Position numbers and translations under genes: made by a program
Part shown: positions 21,028-30,032 of the stretch, one piece after another
Numbering within the stretch: the stretch's first letter is position 1
Layout of the letters: every line of letters begins with the position of its first letter
The notes under the pieces: generated by a model
What the model was told of the DNA's origin: nothing
What the model saw: only the letters and a program-made list of their open reading frames with translations
The model's database searches: none
Assembly: GCA_003543135.1 (NCBI GenBank)
Contig: DPJG01000033.1
Coordinates: 54,057 to 118,056 of the forward strand
DNA: 64,000 nucleotides
Origin: Rheinheimera sp.
GTDB taxonomy: Bacteria > Pseudomonadota > Gammaproteobacteria > Enterobacterales > Alteromonadaceae
Reading direction: 5' to 3'

Positions 21028-22299
21028 ATGCAAGAACAAATTTATCATTTACAGTTTGCGATCGACACTTTTTACTTTTTAGTCTGCGGCGCTTTAGTGA
21101 TGTGGATGGCCGCCGGTTTTGCCATGCTGGAATCAGGCTTGGTGCGGGCAAAAAATACCACCGAAATTCTGACGAAAAACTTTTCACTCTATGCCATTGC
21201 TTGCCTGATGTATCTGGTGTGTGGTTATCAGTTTATGTATGGCGGCGGTTTTTTCTTAACCGGTATTGAAGCTATGGATGTTGACGCCACTCTGGCAGGT
21301 TTTGCCGAACGCGAAAATGGTTTCACCGGTAAGGCCATTTATTCCAAAGCATCAGACTTTTTCTTTCAGGTCGTCTTTGTGGCAACAGCCATGTCTATTG
21401 TGTCTGGCGCTGTGGCTGAACGGATGAAACTCTGGGCATTTTTTGCTTTTGCAGTGGTGATGTGTGGCTTTATCTACCCAATGGAAGGTTCCTGGACCTG
21501 GGGTGGCCAGTCGGTATTTGGGTTGTACACACTTGCTGACTATGGTTTTTCTGATTTTGCCGGTTCAGGTATTGTGCATTTGGCGGGCGGCGCTGCCGCA
21601 TTGGCTGGTGTGCTGCTGCTTGGTCCTCGGAAAGGTAAATATGGCAAAGACGGCAAAGCCCACGCGTTCCCGGGTTGTAATATGCCGATGGCTACTTTAG
21701 GCACCCTTATTCTGTGGATGGGTTGGTTCGGTTTTAATGGCGGCTCTATGTTAAAGCTGGCAGATATTGGCAATGCGCATGGTGTAGCCATGGTGTTTGT
21801 AAACACCAACGCTGCTGCAGTGGGTGGGGCGCTAGGCTCATTGCTCGTTGCTATGCTGCTGTTTCGTAAAGCTGATTTAACCATGGTGCTAAACGGTGCT
21901 TTGGCAGGTTTGGTGGCAATTACTGCAGAACCGTCAACACCAACACCGCTGCAGGCCACCATTTTTGGTGCTGTTGCCGGGGTGATTGTCGTGGCTGCTA
22001 TTGTTGGTCTGGATAAACTGAAAATTGATGACCCTGTGGGAGCCATTTCTGTGCACGGTGTGGTTGGTTTATTTGGTTTGTTAATCGTGCCTTTGACCAA
22101 AGACGCCGCGTCATTCACAGGCCAGTTGATTGGCGCTGCCACCATCTTTGTCTGGGTCTTTGTCACCAGTCTGGTGGTTTGGTATGTATTGAAGCTGGTG
22201 ATGGGGATTCGGGTCAGCGAGCAGGAAGAATATGATGGTGTAGACCGTTCAGAGTGTGGTATCGAAGCTTATCCTGAATTTGTTTCATCATCCAAGTAA
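21028..22299 (+). CDS. amtB: Ammonium transporter AmtB
   Basis: Trimeric inner-membrane ammonium channel of 423 residues with about eleven hydrophobic segments. The N-terminal MAAGFAMLESGLVRAKNTTEILTKN is the family signature. The periplasmic recruitment and Phe-gate region and the internal DFAGSGIVHLAGG, with the conserved twin-His first residue, are present; the second pore His is in the late segment GAISVHGVVGLFG. No separate signal peptide is obvious, unlike E. coli AmtB. The C-terminal tail (GIRVSEQEEYDGVDRSECGIEAYPEF) is the regulatory segment that interacts with GlnK. Co-transcribed with glnK. Confidence 0.97.
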   Translation: MQEQIYHLQFAIDTFYFLVCGALVMWMAAGFAMLESGLVRAKNTTEILTKNFSLYAIACLMYLVCGYQFMYGGGFFLTGIEAMDVDATLAGFAERENGFTGKAIYSKASDFFFQVVFVATAMSIVSGAVAERMKLWAFFAFAVVMCGFIYPMEGSWTWGGQSVFGLYTLADYGFSDFAGSGIVHLAGGAAALAGVLLLGPRKGKYGKDGKAHAFPGCNMPMATLGTLILWMGWFGFNGGSMLKLADIGNAHGVAMVFVNTNAAAVGGALGSLLVAMLLFRKADLTMVLNGALAGLVAITAEPSTPTPLQATIFGAVAGVIVVAAIVGLDKLKIDDPVGAISVHGVVGLFGLLIVPLTKDAASFTGQLIGAATIFVWVFVTSLVVWYVLKLVMGIRVSEQEEYDGVDRSECGIEAYPEFVSSSK

Positions 22300-22336
22300 G
22301 CAGTCTGGCAGGTTCGGTGGGGGCCTGTCGGAAGCG

Positions 22337-22380
22337 GTTTGCAAAGTGAGCAGCTAGCCCTAGATACTCACTTTGCAAAC
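22337..22380. repeat. 14-bp perfect inverted repeat after amtB
   Basis: GTTTGCAAAGTGAG at 22337-22350 and its exact complement CTCACTTTGCAAAC at 22367-22380 flank a 16-base spacer. There is no U-tract after it. It lies between the amtB stop and the amtB terminator and may stabilise the 3' end or bind a protein. Confidence 0.75.
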
Positions 22381-22431
22381 GAACTTAACCCACTAAGTCG
22401 TCTATCCTTGTCCTTTGTCTTTATCAGACAG

Positions 22432-22462
22432 CCCCATAGGTGTTTGCTTATGGGGTTTTTTC
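22432..22462 (+). terminator. Intrinsic terminator of glnK-amtB
   Basis: A 7-bp stem (CCCCATA with TATGGGG) with a 10-base loop is followed by TTTTTTC, 133 bp past the amtB stop. Confidence 0.85.
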
Positions 22463-22607
22463 ATACACTGGCTTTTTAGCCGTTGTTATTTTGTGCACCG
22501 TTAATGTAGCAGTACATTTCTTCGCCGCAAAGTGGAAAAACAACAGCTGAAAATATTTCACCTGTCTGCCGTCAATTGTGCGAGATCCTGTCAGAGCACG
22601 ATGTTAA

Positions 22608-22659
22608 CCAGAAACCAGAAACCAGAAACCAGAAACCAGAAACCAGAAACCAGAAACCA
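22608..22659. repeat. 7-bp tandem repeat CCAGAAA x7
   Basis: Seven exact head-to-tail copies of CCAGAAA (22608-22656) followed by a partial CCA. On the other strand the unit reads TTTCTGG and encodes a repeating FWFLVSG string, which is a by-product, not a gene. Such perfect short repeats are prone to slippage and copy-number change. Confidence 0.95.
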
Positions 22660-22746
22660 CGAGACGTGCAGGTAATAGTACTGCACAGTGATAAATAATC
22701 TTTTGAACAGTGCGGTGCTAAAATTACAGCCACCCTAAAAAAGGAA

Positions 22747-22769
22747 AGCCGCACTATAAAAGTGCGGCT
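22747..22769. repeat. Small inverted repeat AGCCGCACT/AGTGCGGCT
   Basis: A 9-bp perfect stem with a 5-base loop ATAAA, in the gene-free region. The arm contains AGTGCGG, which also occurs in single copy near 22710 (AGTGCGGTGC). No function is evident. Confidence 0.6.
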
Positions 22770-22904
22770 ACCATAAGACTTTTACAAATTCCGTTTTGTA
22801 ACCTTTTCAGGTTCTTCATCCCTGACTCCTTGCGGAGCAATTCGCGCTGTGAAGGTTTTAACATCCATGCTACGTAAAACACTGCCATCGCAGAGCATTA
22901 CTTC

Positions 22905-23195
22905 AGCTCATCCTGAGCTGTCCGCTATCCCTATTGAAATCATCCTGATTTCAAGCTCGTCCTGAGCGTCCTGTTCCCTGGTGAAATCATCCTGATTTCA
23001 AGCTCATCCTGAGCGTCCACAGTCGTTATTAAAATCATCCTTGATTTTAAAGCTCATCCTGAGCGTCCACTGTCCTTATTAAAATCATCCTGATTTTAAA
23101 GCTCGTCCTGAGCGTCCACTGTCCTTGTTAAAATCATCCTTGATTTTAAAGCTCGTCCTGAGCTGTCCTACTCCCTGCTACGGCGATCCTCGCCG
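22905..23195. repeat. Array of mini-hairpins with a shared TCC(T) loop
   Basis: Five tandem units spaced 47-50 bp apart (starting at 22936, 22983, 23031, 23081 and 23130) each hold two small stem-loops. The first is GAAATCA-TCC-TGATTTC in units 1-2 and AAAATCA-TCC(T)-TGATTTT in units 3-5, with both arms changed together so that pairing is kept. The second is GCTC-(A/G)TCCT-GAGC. The units are joined by GTCCACTGTCCTT-like linkers. An AGCTCA-TCC-TGAGCT hairpin (22905-22919) precedes the array and CGGCGA-TCC-TCGCCG (23181-23195) ends it. All stems differ but the loop is the same. It is not a CRISPR array because there are no unique spacers. Confidence 0.85.
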
Positions 23196-23368
23196 CAGAG
23201 CTCTTCCTGAACTTCCTGAATCCTTTTACTTCCCTAACCCGGTGCTTGTCCTTGCACAGGCTGATATCCGTCAAATCCAGTGATCACAGTATGATTGAAA
23301 ACGGTGGTGAGATGAGGCTTGTAGGAAAACAGCGCAGGCTGAAATAAGATTGCAACATCAGTTATTTT

Positions 23369-23389
23369 TGATAAAATTCTTTATTATCA
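23369..23389. repeat. Inverted repeat TGATAA-N9-TTATCA
   Basis: Perfect 6-bp arms with a 9-base AT-rich centre, about 190 bp upstream of the DyP gene. It may be an operator; the AT-rich context makes chance occurrence possible. Confidence 0.4.
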
Positions 23390-23450
23390 TATGGTTGCTG
23401 TTTGTTGTTATTTATTTGTTGCAAATTAAATCTGTGATTGCTTACTTATA

Positions 23451-23468
23451 TGTGAGATATATCTCACA
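23451..23468. promoter_or_regulatory. 18-bp perfect palindrome upstream of the DyP gene (candidate operator)
   Basis: TGTGAGATATATCTCACA is fully symmetric. Its TGTGA/TCACA ends resemble CRP half-sites, but the spacing is 8 instead of 6, so it is not a standard CRP site. It lies 108 bp before the chosen DyP start and is the best candidate for its regulator-binding site. Confidence 0.6.
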
Positions 23469-23575
23469 GCAGCAGGGTGTAATTGTCAGTGAAATGCCAA
23501 AGGATGGTAATTTTTAAGGCGAGCTATTATCCTGTCCGCTTTCTACAGATAGTTTTTTTCGGAGCCACCCCTGAC

Positions 23576-24502
23576 ATGGCGCGCGAGCAGTTTGGTATTT
23601 GTGCTGAAGCAAACTTACATGGATTTGTTTTTCTTATCAACGCATTGGATGGTCATCACGCGCAGCTTCGGTTGCAACTGGCCAGGTTGCCGGCTTTGGT
23701 ACAGCATTTGTCAGATCAGTTTTCAGAGTCAAATTTATCGGCAGTCATTGCAGTTGGTGCCGGATATTGGGATTCGCTTTATCCTGCTGCAAGACCGCAG
23801 AATTTTAACTCTTTCCCGCCGTTGGTCGTTGATGATTTAGAGATGCCTGCCTCACCTTTTGATCTGTTATTACAAATCCGTTCTGATCGTTATGATGTTT
23901 TGCATTTGGCCGCGCAGCAATGTTTTCAACTACTGCAACCTTATGTCGAAATTCAGGAACAAATTCACGCCTTCAGATATATGGATGGTCGTGATTTAAC
24001 CGGGTTTATTGATGAACCCAGAGCACCAAAAGGACGCAGAAAACGTGAACTTGCGTTAGTTGCTGAAGAAACAGATCAAGTCTTTACCGGTGGCAGCTAT
24101 CTACATTTCCAGCGTTATCGCCTTGACCTCAACCGCTGGCAACAACTGACCCAAAGTCAGCAAGAACTGATTATGGGGTATAAAAAAATGGACGGTAATC
24201 TGCTGCCAAGTGCACAGTTAAGTGCGCAGAGTCATGCAGTCAGCGCTTCATTGCAGCCTGAAACAAATCATCAGCTGCCGCTGTTGTTTCAGAATATGCC
24301 TTATGGCCAGTTAAAGGTGCAGGGCATGTTAGTTCTTGGTTTTTCTGCTGATGGCAGTAGTTATCTGCAGTGGTTGAAACAACGTATGGGCCAAAGCGGT
24401 TTGCAGAATTATGATCTGTTATTGGATTATATTCAGGCGGACTGTGGTGCCGCCTTTTTTGCGCCTTCCATTAGTTTTATGGAGCAACAAGCCGGTTTAT
24501 AA
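23576..24502 (+). CDS. Divergent DyP-type peroxidase family protein (YfeX-like)
   Basis: Related to dye-decolorising haem peroxidases of the E. coli YfeX type (about 300 residues); this product is 308. The start ATG 23576 has CGGAG upstream and aligns to the YfeX N-terminus; an open frame continues 31 codons further up without family similarity. Recognised blocks are EIQEQIHAFRYMDGRDLTGFID, GGSYLHFQRYRLDLNRWQQL, PETNHQLPLL, MPYGQ and CGAAFFAPS. The likely haem-ligand His is H220 (in AQSHAVSASL) and the GxxD aspartate is D146. Two positions look altered: the Gly after that Asp is Glu147, and the distal Arg before QxxPYG is Phe238. It stands alone between argR and the repeat region. Peroxidase activity is therefore doubtful. 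Confidence 0.8.
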   Translation: MAREQFGICAEANLHGFVFLINALDGHHAQLRLQLARLPALVQHLSDQFSESNLSAVIAVGAGYWDSLYPAARPQNFNSFPPLVVDDLEMPASPFDLLLQIRSDRYDVLHLAAQQCFQLLQPYVEIQEQIHAFRYMDGRDLTGFIDEPRAPKGRRKRELALVAEETDQVFTGGSYLHFQRYRLDLNRWQQLTQSQQELIMGYKKMDGNLLPSAQLSAQSHAVSASLQPETNHQLPLLFQNMPYGQLKVQGMLVLGFSADGSSYLQWLKQRMGQSGLQNYDLLLDYIQADCGAAFFAPSISFMEQQAGL

Positions 24503-24508
24503 ACCGGC
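24491..24508. repeat. 18-bp palindrome over the DyP stop codon
   Basis: GCCGGTTTATAAACCGGC is perfectly symmetric and includes the stop codon TAA at 24500-24502. No U-tract follows, but it may act in termination between the convergent DyP and argR genes. Confidence 0.5.
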
Positions 24509-24536
24509 AGCCATGTAATTAATAGGGCTAAACCGC

Positions 24537-24995
24537 TTAAAATAAGGCGGTGACATTAGCCAGCGTCTGATTGATATTTTTTACACAGGTTGGCGCGATA
24601 AATATAGTGTCATCCCCAGCAATAGTGCCGAGGACGCCCTCTGCTTTGCCAACTGAATCCAGCAACCTGGCGATCAGTTGAGCCGCGCCAGGGCTGGTGC
24701 GGATAATAATCATCACATCGTTATGTTCTATATCAAGCACCAGCTGTCTTAACGGGCTTTTGGTGGTTGGTACACCAAGCTCTGGTGGTAAACAGTACAC
24801 CATTTCCTGCCTGGCATTACGGGTTCGCACCGCACCATATCTGCTCAGCATTCTCGATACCTTTGACTGACTGACATTATCAAAGCCCTCGGCTTTTAAT
24901 GCTTCAACAATGTCACTTTGCGAGCCAAAACGCTCTTCTTTTAATAGTGATTTAAAGGCTGAGATCAGTGCTTCTTGTTTAGATTGTTTGGTCAT
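24537..24995 (-). CDS. argR: Arginine repressor ArgR
   Basis: Hexameric arginine-responsive regulator of arginine genes and Xer recombination accessory factor. The 152-residue product has an N-terminal winged helix ([52 protein letters not shown], described here by its span of about residues 9-60). The C-terminal oligomerisation and arginine-binding domain contains [17 protein letters not shown] and [13 protein letters not shown], the latter with the arginine-contacting Asp pair. It lies divergent from mdh, the arrangement conserved in E. coli and relatives. Confidence 0.97.
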   Translation of the reverse strand: MTKQSKQEALISAFKSLLKEERFGSQSDIVEALKAEGFDNVSQSKVSRMLSRYGAVRTRNARQEMVYCLPPELGVPTTKSPLRQLVLDIEHNDVMIIIRTSPGAAQLIARLLDSVGKAEGVLGTIAGDDTIFIAPTCVKNINQTLANVTALF

Positions 24996-25242
24996 GATGA
25001 TTCTTTCTTAGCAAATTTACCGGCCAGTTTGAGCAAAGTTACCACAGCTGAACAACGAAGGCAGTAAAATCGATGCAGTTGCGCTAAAATGGCTAGACTT
25101 TTGGAGAATACCTAACCTCGGAAAACCGTGCTCTAATTGGTGTTTTAATTGCACTGTATCCAGAGAAGTCATTTGTAATTTGCCCATGATTTCAGTATTG
25201 TTGGGCGCGTTTTTTAACAGAACCGTAAATTGGGAGAATAGC

Positions 25243-26181
25243 ATGAAAGTTGCCGTATTAGGTGCTGCTGGTGGTATCGGTCAGGCCTTATCTTTATTAC
25301 TGAAGTTAAACCTGCCAGCCGGTACGGATTTAGCGTTATATGACCTGGCTCCGGTCACTCCTGGCGTCGCGGTAGATTTAAGCCATATCCCTACAGCTGT
25401 AAAAGTGACAGGCCATGGTAAAGAAGATTTAAATGCTGCATTAGCAGGCGCTGATATCGTGATGATCCCGGCCGGTATGCCACGTAAACCAGGTATGGAT
25501 CGCTCAGATTTATTCAACATCAACGCTGGTGTGGTGAAAACTTTGGCTGAAGCAATTGTGCAGCAGTGTCCAAAAGCGTTGGTTGGTATTATCACCAATC
25601 CGGTAAACACCACTGTTGCTATCGCTGCTGAAGTTTTCAAAAAAGCCGGTACTTATGACGCAAGACGTCTGTTTGGTGTAACCACACTGGACGTGATCCG
25701 TGCCGAAACTTTTGTGGGTGAATTAAAAGGCAAAAACCCAGCCAACGTGATCGTGCCGGTAATCGGTGGCCACAGCGGCACTACTATTCTGCCTTTGCTG
25801 TCTCAGGTTGAAGGTGTGAGCTTCACTGATGAAGAAATTTCTTCATTAACCTACCGCATCCAGAATGCTGGTACTGAAGTGGTTGAAGCCAAAGCCGGTG
25901 GCGGTTCAGCAACTTTATCTATGGGTCAGGCTGCAGCCCGTTTCTGCGTGTCTTTAGTTAAAGGCCTGCAAGGTGAAGCTGTCACTGAATACGCTTATGT
26001 TGAGGGTAACGGCGAACACGCCCGTTTCTTCGCTCAGCCTGTTACTTTAGGTAAAAATGGTGTTGAAGCCTTGCTGCCAATTGGTACCTTAAGTGCTTAT
26101 GAGCAAAAAGCGATGAACGATATGCTGCCAACATTAAAAGCAGATATCACTTTAGGCGAAGAGTTTGTTAACAAAGCTTAA
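25243..26181 (+). CDS. mdh: Malate dehydrogenase (NAD)
   Basis: TCA-cycle enzyme oxidising malate to oxaloacetate. The 312-residue length equals E. coli Mdh. The NAD-binding motif [14 protein letters not shown] is at residues 7-20. Substrate-binding arginines lie in [15 protein letters not shown], and the active-site His is in [13 protein letters not shown] with the paired Asp in [12 protein letters not shown]. The ATG at 25243 is preceded by GGGAGAA and gives the family N-terminus [11 protein letters not shown]; the longer upstream frame is not used. A bidirectional terminator follows. Confidence 0.98.
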   Translation: MKVAVLGAAGGIGQALSLLLKLNLPAGTDLALYDLAPVTPGVAVDLSHIPTAVKVTGHGKEDLNAALAGADIVMIPAGMPRKPGMDRSDLFNINAGVVKTLAEAIVQQCPKALVGIITNPVNTTVAIAAEVFKKAGTYDARRLFGVTTLDVIRAETFVGELKGKNPANVIVPVIGGHSGTTILPLLSQVEGVSFTDEEISSLTYRIQNAGTEVVEAKAGGGSATLSMGQAAARFCVSLVKGLQGEAVTEYAYVEGNGEHARFFAQPVTLGKNGVEALLPIGTLSAYEQKAMNDMLPTLKADITLGEEFVNKA

Positions 26182-26195
26182 TGCCTGATAGATAT

Positions 26196-26224
26196 AAAAA
26201 AGCCAGCTGATGCTGGCTTTTTTT
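26196..26224. terminator. Bidirectional terminator between mdh and ispB
   Basis: A 12-bp stem (AAAAAAGCCAGC with GCTGGCTTTTTT) with a TGAT loop has U-tracts on both strands, serving the convergent mdh and ispB genes. Confidence 0.9.
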
Positions 26225-26280
26225 ATGGTTTTGTTTGCAGTTTCTGAAACATTCTGTGCGCTGATAAGCACGGACAGTTG

Positions 26281-27252
26281 TTAGTGATTCCGGTCTACCG
26301 CCATATCAGCCAAAGCTAATAATGCTGCCTTGTAAGGCGATTCCGCCAGGAAGGAAATCGCATCACGGGCTTTTTGCGCTTCTTGTTCGGCAATATTACG
26401 GGTGTATTCAAAGGCTTGGGTTTGTTCCAGCGCCGCCATAATCTCATCGAGGCGACTCAGACCATTGGCTTCAACAATAGCTTCGCGGATTAACGCTTGT
26501 TGCTGCGCATTGCCGTGTTTCAGAGCGTGAATGAGCGGTAATGTCGGTTTGCCTTCGGCCAGGTCATCGCCAACGTTTTTACCCAACTCATCGACATTGG
26601 CCTGATAATCCAGCACATCGTCAATCAACTGGAAAGCTGTGCCCAGATGCATGCCGTAAGCCTGCATTGCTGAGATAACAGTTTCATCCTGCTCAGACAG
26701 CACGGCTGCCAGCTGAGTTGCTGCTTCAAATAACTTGGCCGTTTTGCAGTAGATGACCTGCATATAACTTTCTTCTGTGGTATCCGGGTCGTTGACATTC
26801 ATCAACTGTAATACTTCACCTTCGGCAATAATGTTGGTGGCATCAGCAAGGATTTCCATCACGCGCATTCTGCCAAGCGATACCATCAGCTGAAAAGAAC
26901 GGGTATAAAGGAAGTCGCCGACCAGCACACTGGCTTGATTGCCAAAAACCGCGTTGGCGGTTTCTTTACCACGGCGCAGCATAGACTCATCAACAACATC
27001 GTCGTGCAACAAAGTTGCGGTATGAATAAACTCTATAATAGTGGCCAGGGTGACATGCTGCTGTCCCTGATAGCCCAGAGCGCGGGCTGCCAGCACGGCC
27101 AGCAGCGGACGTAACCTTTTGCCGCCACTATTGACGATATAAATGCCGAGTTGATTAATTAAAGCGACATCTGAACTGAGCTGAGAGAAGATGTGCTGGT
27201 TGACTGCTGTCATGTCGTCTTGACTTAACAGCTTGATTTCATCGAGCGTCAT
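26281..27252 (-). CDS. ispB: Octaprenyl diphosphate synthase
   Basis: trans-Polyprenyl diphosphate synthase making the side chain of ubiquinone and menaquinone. The 323-residue product equals the E. coli length when started at ATG 27252 (MTLDEIKLLSQDDM). A TTG six codons further up is open but lacks family similarity. The first Asp-rich motif is LLHDDVVDESMLRRG and the second is FQLIDDVLDYQ, both with complete Asp sets; GGKRLRPLL binds the diphosphate. It is divergent from rplU, the usual gammaproteobacterial arrangement. No clear Shine-Dalgarno was seen. Confidence 0.96.
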   Translation of the reverse strand: MTLDEIKLLSQDDMTAVNQHIFSQLSSDVALINQLGIYIVNSGGKRLRPLLAVLAARALGYQGQQHVTLATIIEFIHTATLLHDDVVDESMLRRGKETANAVFGNQASVLVGDFLYTRSFQLMVSLGRMRVMEILADATNIIAEGEVLQLMNVNDPDTTEESYMQVIYCKTAKLFEAATQLAAVLSEQDETVISAMQAYGMHLGTAFQLIDDVLDYQANVDELGKNVGDDLAEGKPTLPLIHALKHGNAQQQALIREAIVEANGLSRLDEIMAALEQTQAFEYTRNIAEQEAQKARDAISFLAESPYKAALLALADMAVDRNH

Positions 27253-27363
27253 TCTGAATAACTGCACCAACGGTTAAAGTGTCACGATTCTACACCAAGA
27301 CCTATATTGGCAAAACTAAAAGTCTCACATTTTGTGAACTGCTGATCTTTTTCAGAATTCCTC

Positions 27364-27392
27364 TTGCGACGGTAGGGGAAATTGCGTACAAT
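27364..27392 (+). promoter_or_regulatory. Sigma-70 promoter of rplU-rpmA
   Basis: TTGCGA and TACAAT are separated by exactly 17 bp. The start of transcription would be near 27399, leaving a leader of about 60 bases. That leader contains a hairpin CACGCC (27417-27422) with GGCGTG (27434-27439) just before the rplU ribosome-binding site, a possible autoregulation site. Confidence 0.75.
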
Positions 27393-27457
27393 TCGCGCCC
27401 TGTGAATATAATTAACACGCCCCTTATCTGGCTGGCGTGATCTGTACGGAGTTAACT

Positions 27458-27766
27458 ATGTACGCGGTTTTCCAAAGTGGTGGCAAACAGCACCGTGTGA
27501 CTGAAGGCCAAACCCTTCGTCTAGAAAAACTGGACTTAGCAAAGGGTGCAACCGTTGAATTCGCTGCGCTGATGATCGTAAACGGCGAAGACGTCAAAAT
27601 CGGTACTCCTTTAGTTGAAGGCAGTAAAGTAATTGCGGAAGTGGTCGAGCATGACCGTGGCGATAAAGTAAAAATCGTTAAATTCCGTCGTCGTAAGCAC
27701 TACCGTAAGCAAGCTGGCCACCGTCAGTGGTTTACTGAAGTGAAAATTACTGGCATCAGCGCTTAA
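27458..27766 (+). CDS. rplU: 50S ribosomal protein L21
   Basis: Large-subunit ribosomal protein that binds 23S rRNA. The 102-residue product begins [18 protein letters not shown] and contains the conserved basic C-terminal segment [25 protein letters not shown] 27458 has GGAGTTAACT upstream and the correct family start; seven upstream codons in the same frame are not used. First gene of rplU-rpmA, with obg downstream. Confidence 0.98.
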   Translation: MYAVFQSGGKQHRVTEGQTLRLEKLDLAKGATVEFAALMIVNGEDVKIGTPLVEGSKVIAEVVEHDRGDKVKIVKFRRRKHYRKQAGHRQWFTEVKITGISA

Positions 27767-27784
27767 TTTCAGGAGTAACGACTC

Positions 27785-28042
27785 ATGGCAAGTAAAAAAG
27801 GTGTAGGTAGTACACGTAACGGTCGTGATTCAGAAGCGAAACGCTTAGGTGTTAAGCGTTTTGGCGGTGAGTCAGTATTAGCCGGTAACATCATCGTGCG
27901 TCAACGTGGTACTAAGTTCCACGCTGGTTCAAACGTTGGTATCGGTAAAGACCACACTTTGTTCGCTTTAACTGACGGTAAAGTTAAGTTTGAAGTGAAA
28001 GGTGAACACAATCGTAAGTTCGTGAGCATTGTCAGCGAATAA
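27785..28042 (+). CDS. rpmA: 50S ribosomal protein L27
   Basis: Large-subunit protein whose N-terminus reaches the peptidyl transferase centre. The 85-residue product starts [20 protein letters not shown] and carries the signature [22 protein letters not shown]. It starts 18 bp after rplU with AGGAG upstream and is followed by a strong terminator. Confidence 0.98.
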   Translation: MASKKGVGSTRNGRDSEAKRLGVKRFGGESVLAGNIIVRQRGTKFHAGSNVGIGKDHTLFALTDGKVKFEVKGEHNRKFVSIVSE

Positions 28043-28058
28043 TCCGAAAGTTTCCGGA

Positions 28059-28088
28059 AAAAGCCCCGCCCAGTGCGGGGTTTTTTTT
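28059..28088 (+). terminator. Intrinsic terminator after rpmA
   Basis: The stem CCCCGC/GCGGGG, flanked by A and T runs, with loop CCAGT is followed by eight T. It separates rplU-rpmA from obg, so obg probably has its own promoter in the 210-bp gap. Confidence 0.92.
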
Positions 28089-28268
28089 ACGTGAAAGCCG
28101 ACGGGCTGATGTAGTAACAAAATAAGTGATGTGCTTGCTTTGGCAAGTTTCACAGAAGTTAGTCGGTGTTAATTCTGAATGAATAACACCATAGTGTTCC
28201 AGTGATGCACTGGTCTGGCGCAGTAATCCAGCTCATTTAGCCGATTCTGCGCATTCGGTTTATACTAA

Positions 28269-29456
<1,188 letters not shown>

Positions 29457-29465
29457 GGAAATCGT

Positions 29466-29954
29466 ATGAAAATAGCGCTGGTTGCGGCAATGGCCAATGA
29501 CAATGTCATTGGTCTGAACAATCAGATGCCCTGGCATATGCCGGCAGACTTAGCACACTTCAAAAAAGTGACGCTGGGGAAGCCGGTGATTATGGGGCGT
29601 AAAACTTATGATTCTATTGGCAGACTGCTCCCCGGCCGACGCAATATTATTATCAGCAGGCAACCAGCCCCTGCAGGATTGAGTGCTGACTGGGTAGATT
29701 CTGTTGATGCTGCGCTGGCGCTGGTTGCCGATCAGGCTGAAGTGATGATTATTGGCGGCGCTCAGTTATACCAGCAAATGTTAGCCAAAGCTGACCGGCT
29801 TTATCTGACGCATATTGCGCTCAATACAGCAGGGGATGCCTTTTTCCCTGACTACCAACAACAAGGATGGCAGCAGATCTGGGCGGAAGAACACCCGGCC
29901 GATGAACAAAACCCGCATCCGTATCGCTTTGTGTTACTTGAAAAAATTTCCTGA
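29466..29954 (+). CDS. folA: Dihydrofolate reductase
   Basis: Reduces dihydrofolate to tetrahydrofolate with NADPH; the trimethoprim target. The 162-residue product (E. coli 159) has MKIALVAAMANDNVIGLNNQMPWHMPADLAHFKK, spanning the Met20-type loop and the catalytic acid Asp in PADLAHFK. GRKTYDSIGRLLPGRRNIIISR binds the cofactor, and IIGGAQLYQQML and the C-terminal YRFVLLEK are typical. AAGGAA precedes the ATG. Confidence 0.97.
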   Translation: MKIALVAAMANDNVIGLNNQMPWHMPADLAHFKKVTLGKPVIMGRKTYDSIGRLLPGRRNIIISRQPAPAGLSADWVDSVDAALALVADQAEVMIIGGAQLYQQMLAKADRLYLTHIALNTAGDAFFPDYQQQGWQQIWAEEHPADEQNPHPYRFVLLEKIS

Positions 29955-30032
29955 GTGGCGGTGCATTGCACAGCGAATAACATGTTGCTACTATTAGTCG
30001 GTTCCTGATCCCAACAGTCTGAGAGGTCGTCT

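Larger units (their letters stand above)
22300..23575. other. Gene-free accessory region between amtB and the DyP gene
   Basis: About 1.27 kb without a convincing ORF on either strand. In order it holds a 14-bp inverted repeat (22337-22380), the amtB terminator (22432-22462), and a plain stretch with nothing recognised (22463-22607). A 7-bp tandem repeat (22608-22659) and a small hairpin (22747-22769) follow. The array of TCC-loop hairpins lies at about 22905-23195. An AT-rich stretch (23340-23470) with two inverted repeats then leads into the DyP gene. Confidence 0.75.

Noticed and set aside
21540..22166. 208-codon minus-strand ORF
   Set aside because: Antisense of amtB, whose transmembrane protein is conserved over the whole stretch.
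22572..22754. 60-codon minus-strand ORF
   Set aside because: It is mostly the translated 7-bp tandem repeat (FWFLVSG string) and has no family resemblance or supporting start.
22706..22769. Pasteurellaceae-type DNA uptake sequence (AAGTGCGGT)
   Set aside because: Only near-matches (AGTGCGGTG, AGTGCGGCT) occur, in two copies close together; chance or local duplication is enough.
22905..23195. CRISPR array
   Set aside because: Spacing near 48 bp and palindromic repeats look similar at first sight, but the segments between repeats are themselves repeats, no unique spacers exist and no cas genes are nearby.
23451..23468. CRP binding site
   Set aside because: Half-sites are right, but the 8-base centre is 2 longer than the CRP consensus, so it is listed only as a palindrome of unknown regulator.
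23483..23575. N-terminal extension of the DyP protein
   Set aside because: The 31 extra codons have no resemblance to the YfeX N-terminus and start at TTG; ATG 23576 fits the family better.
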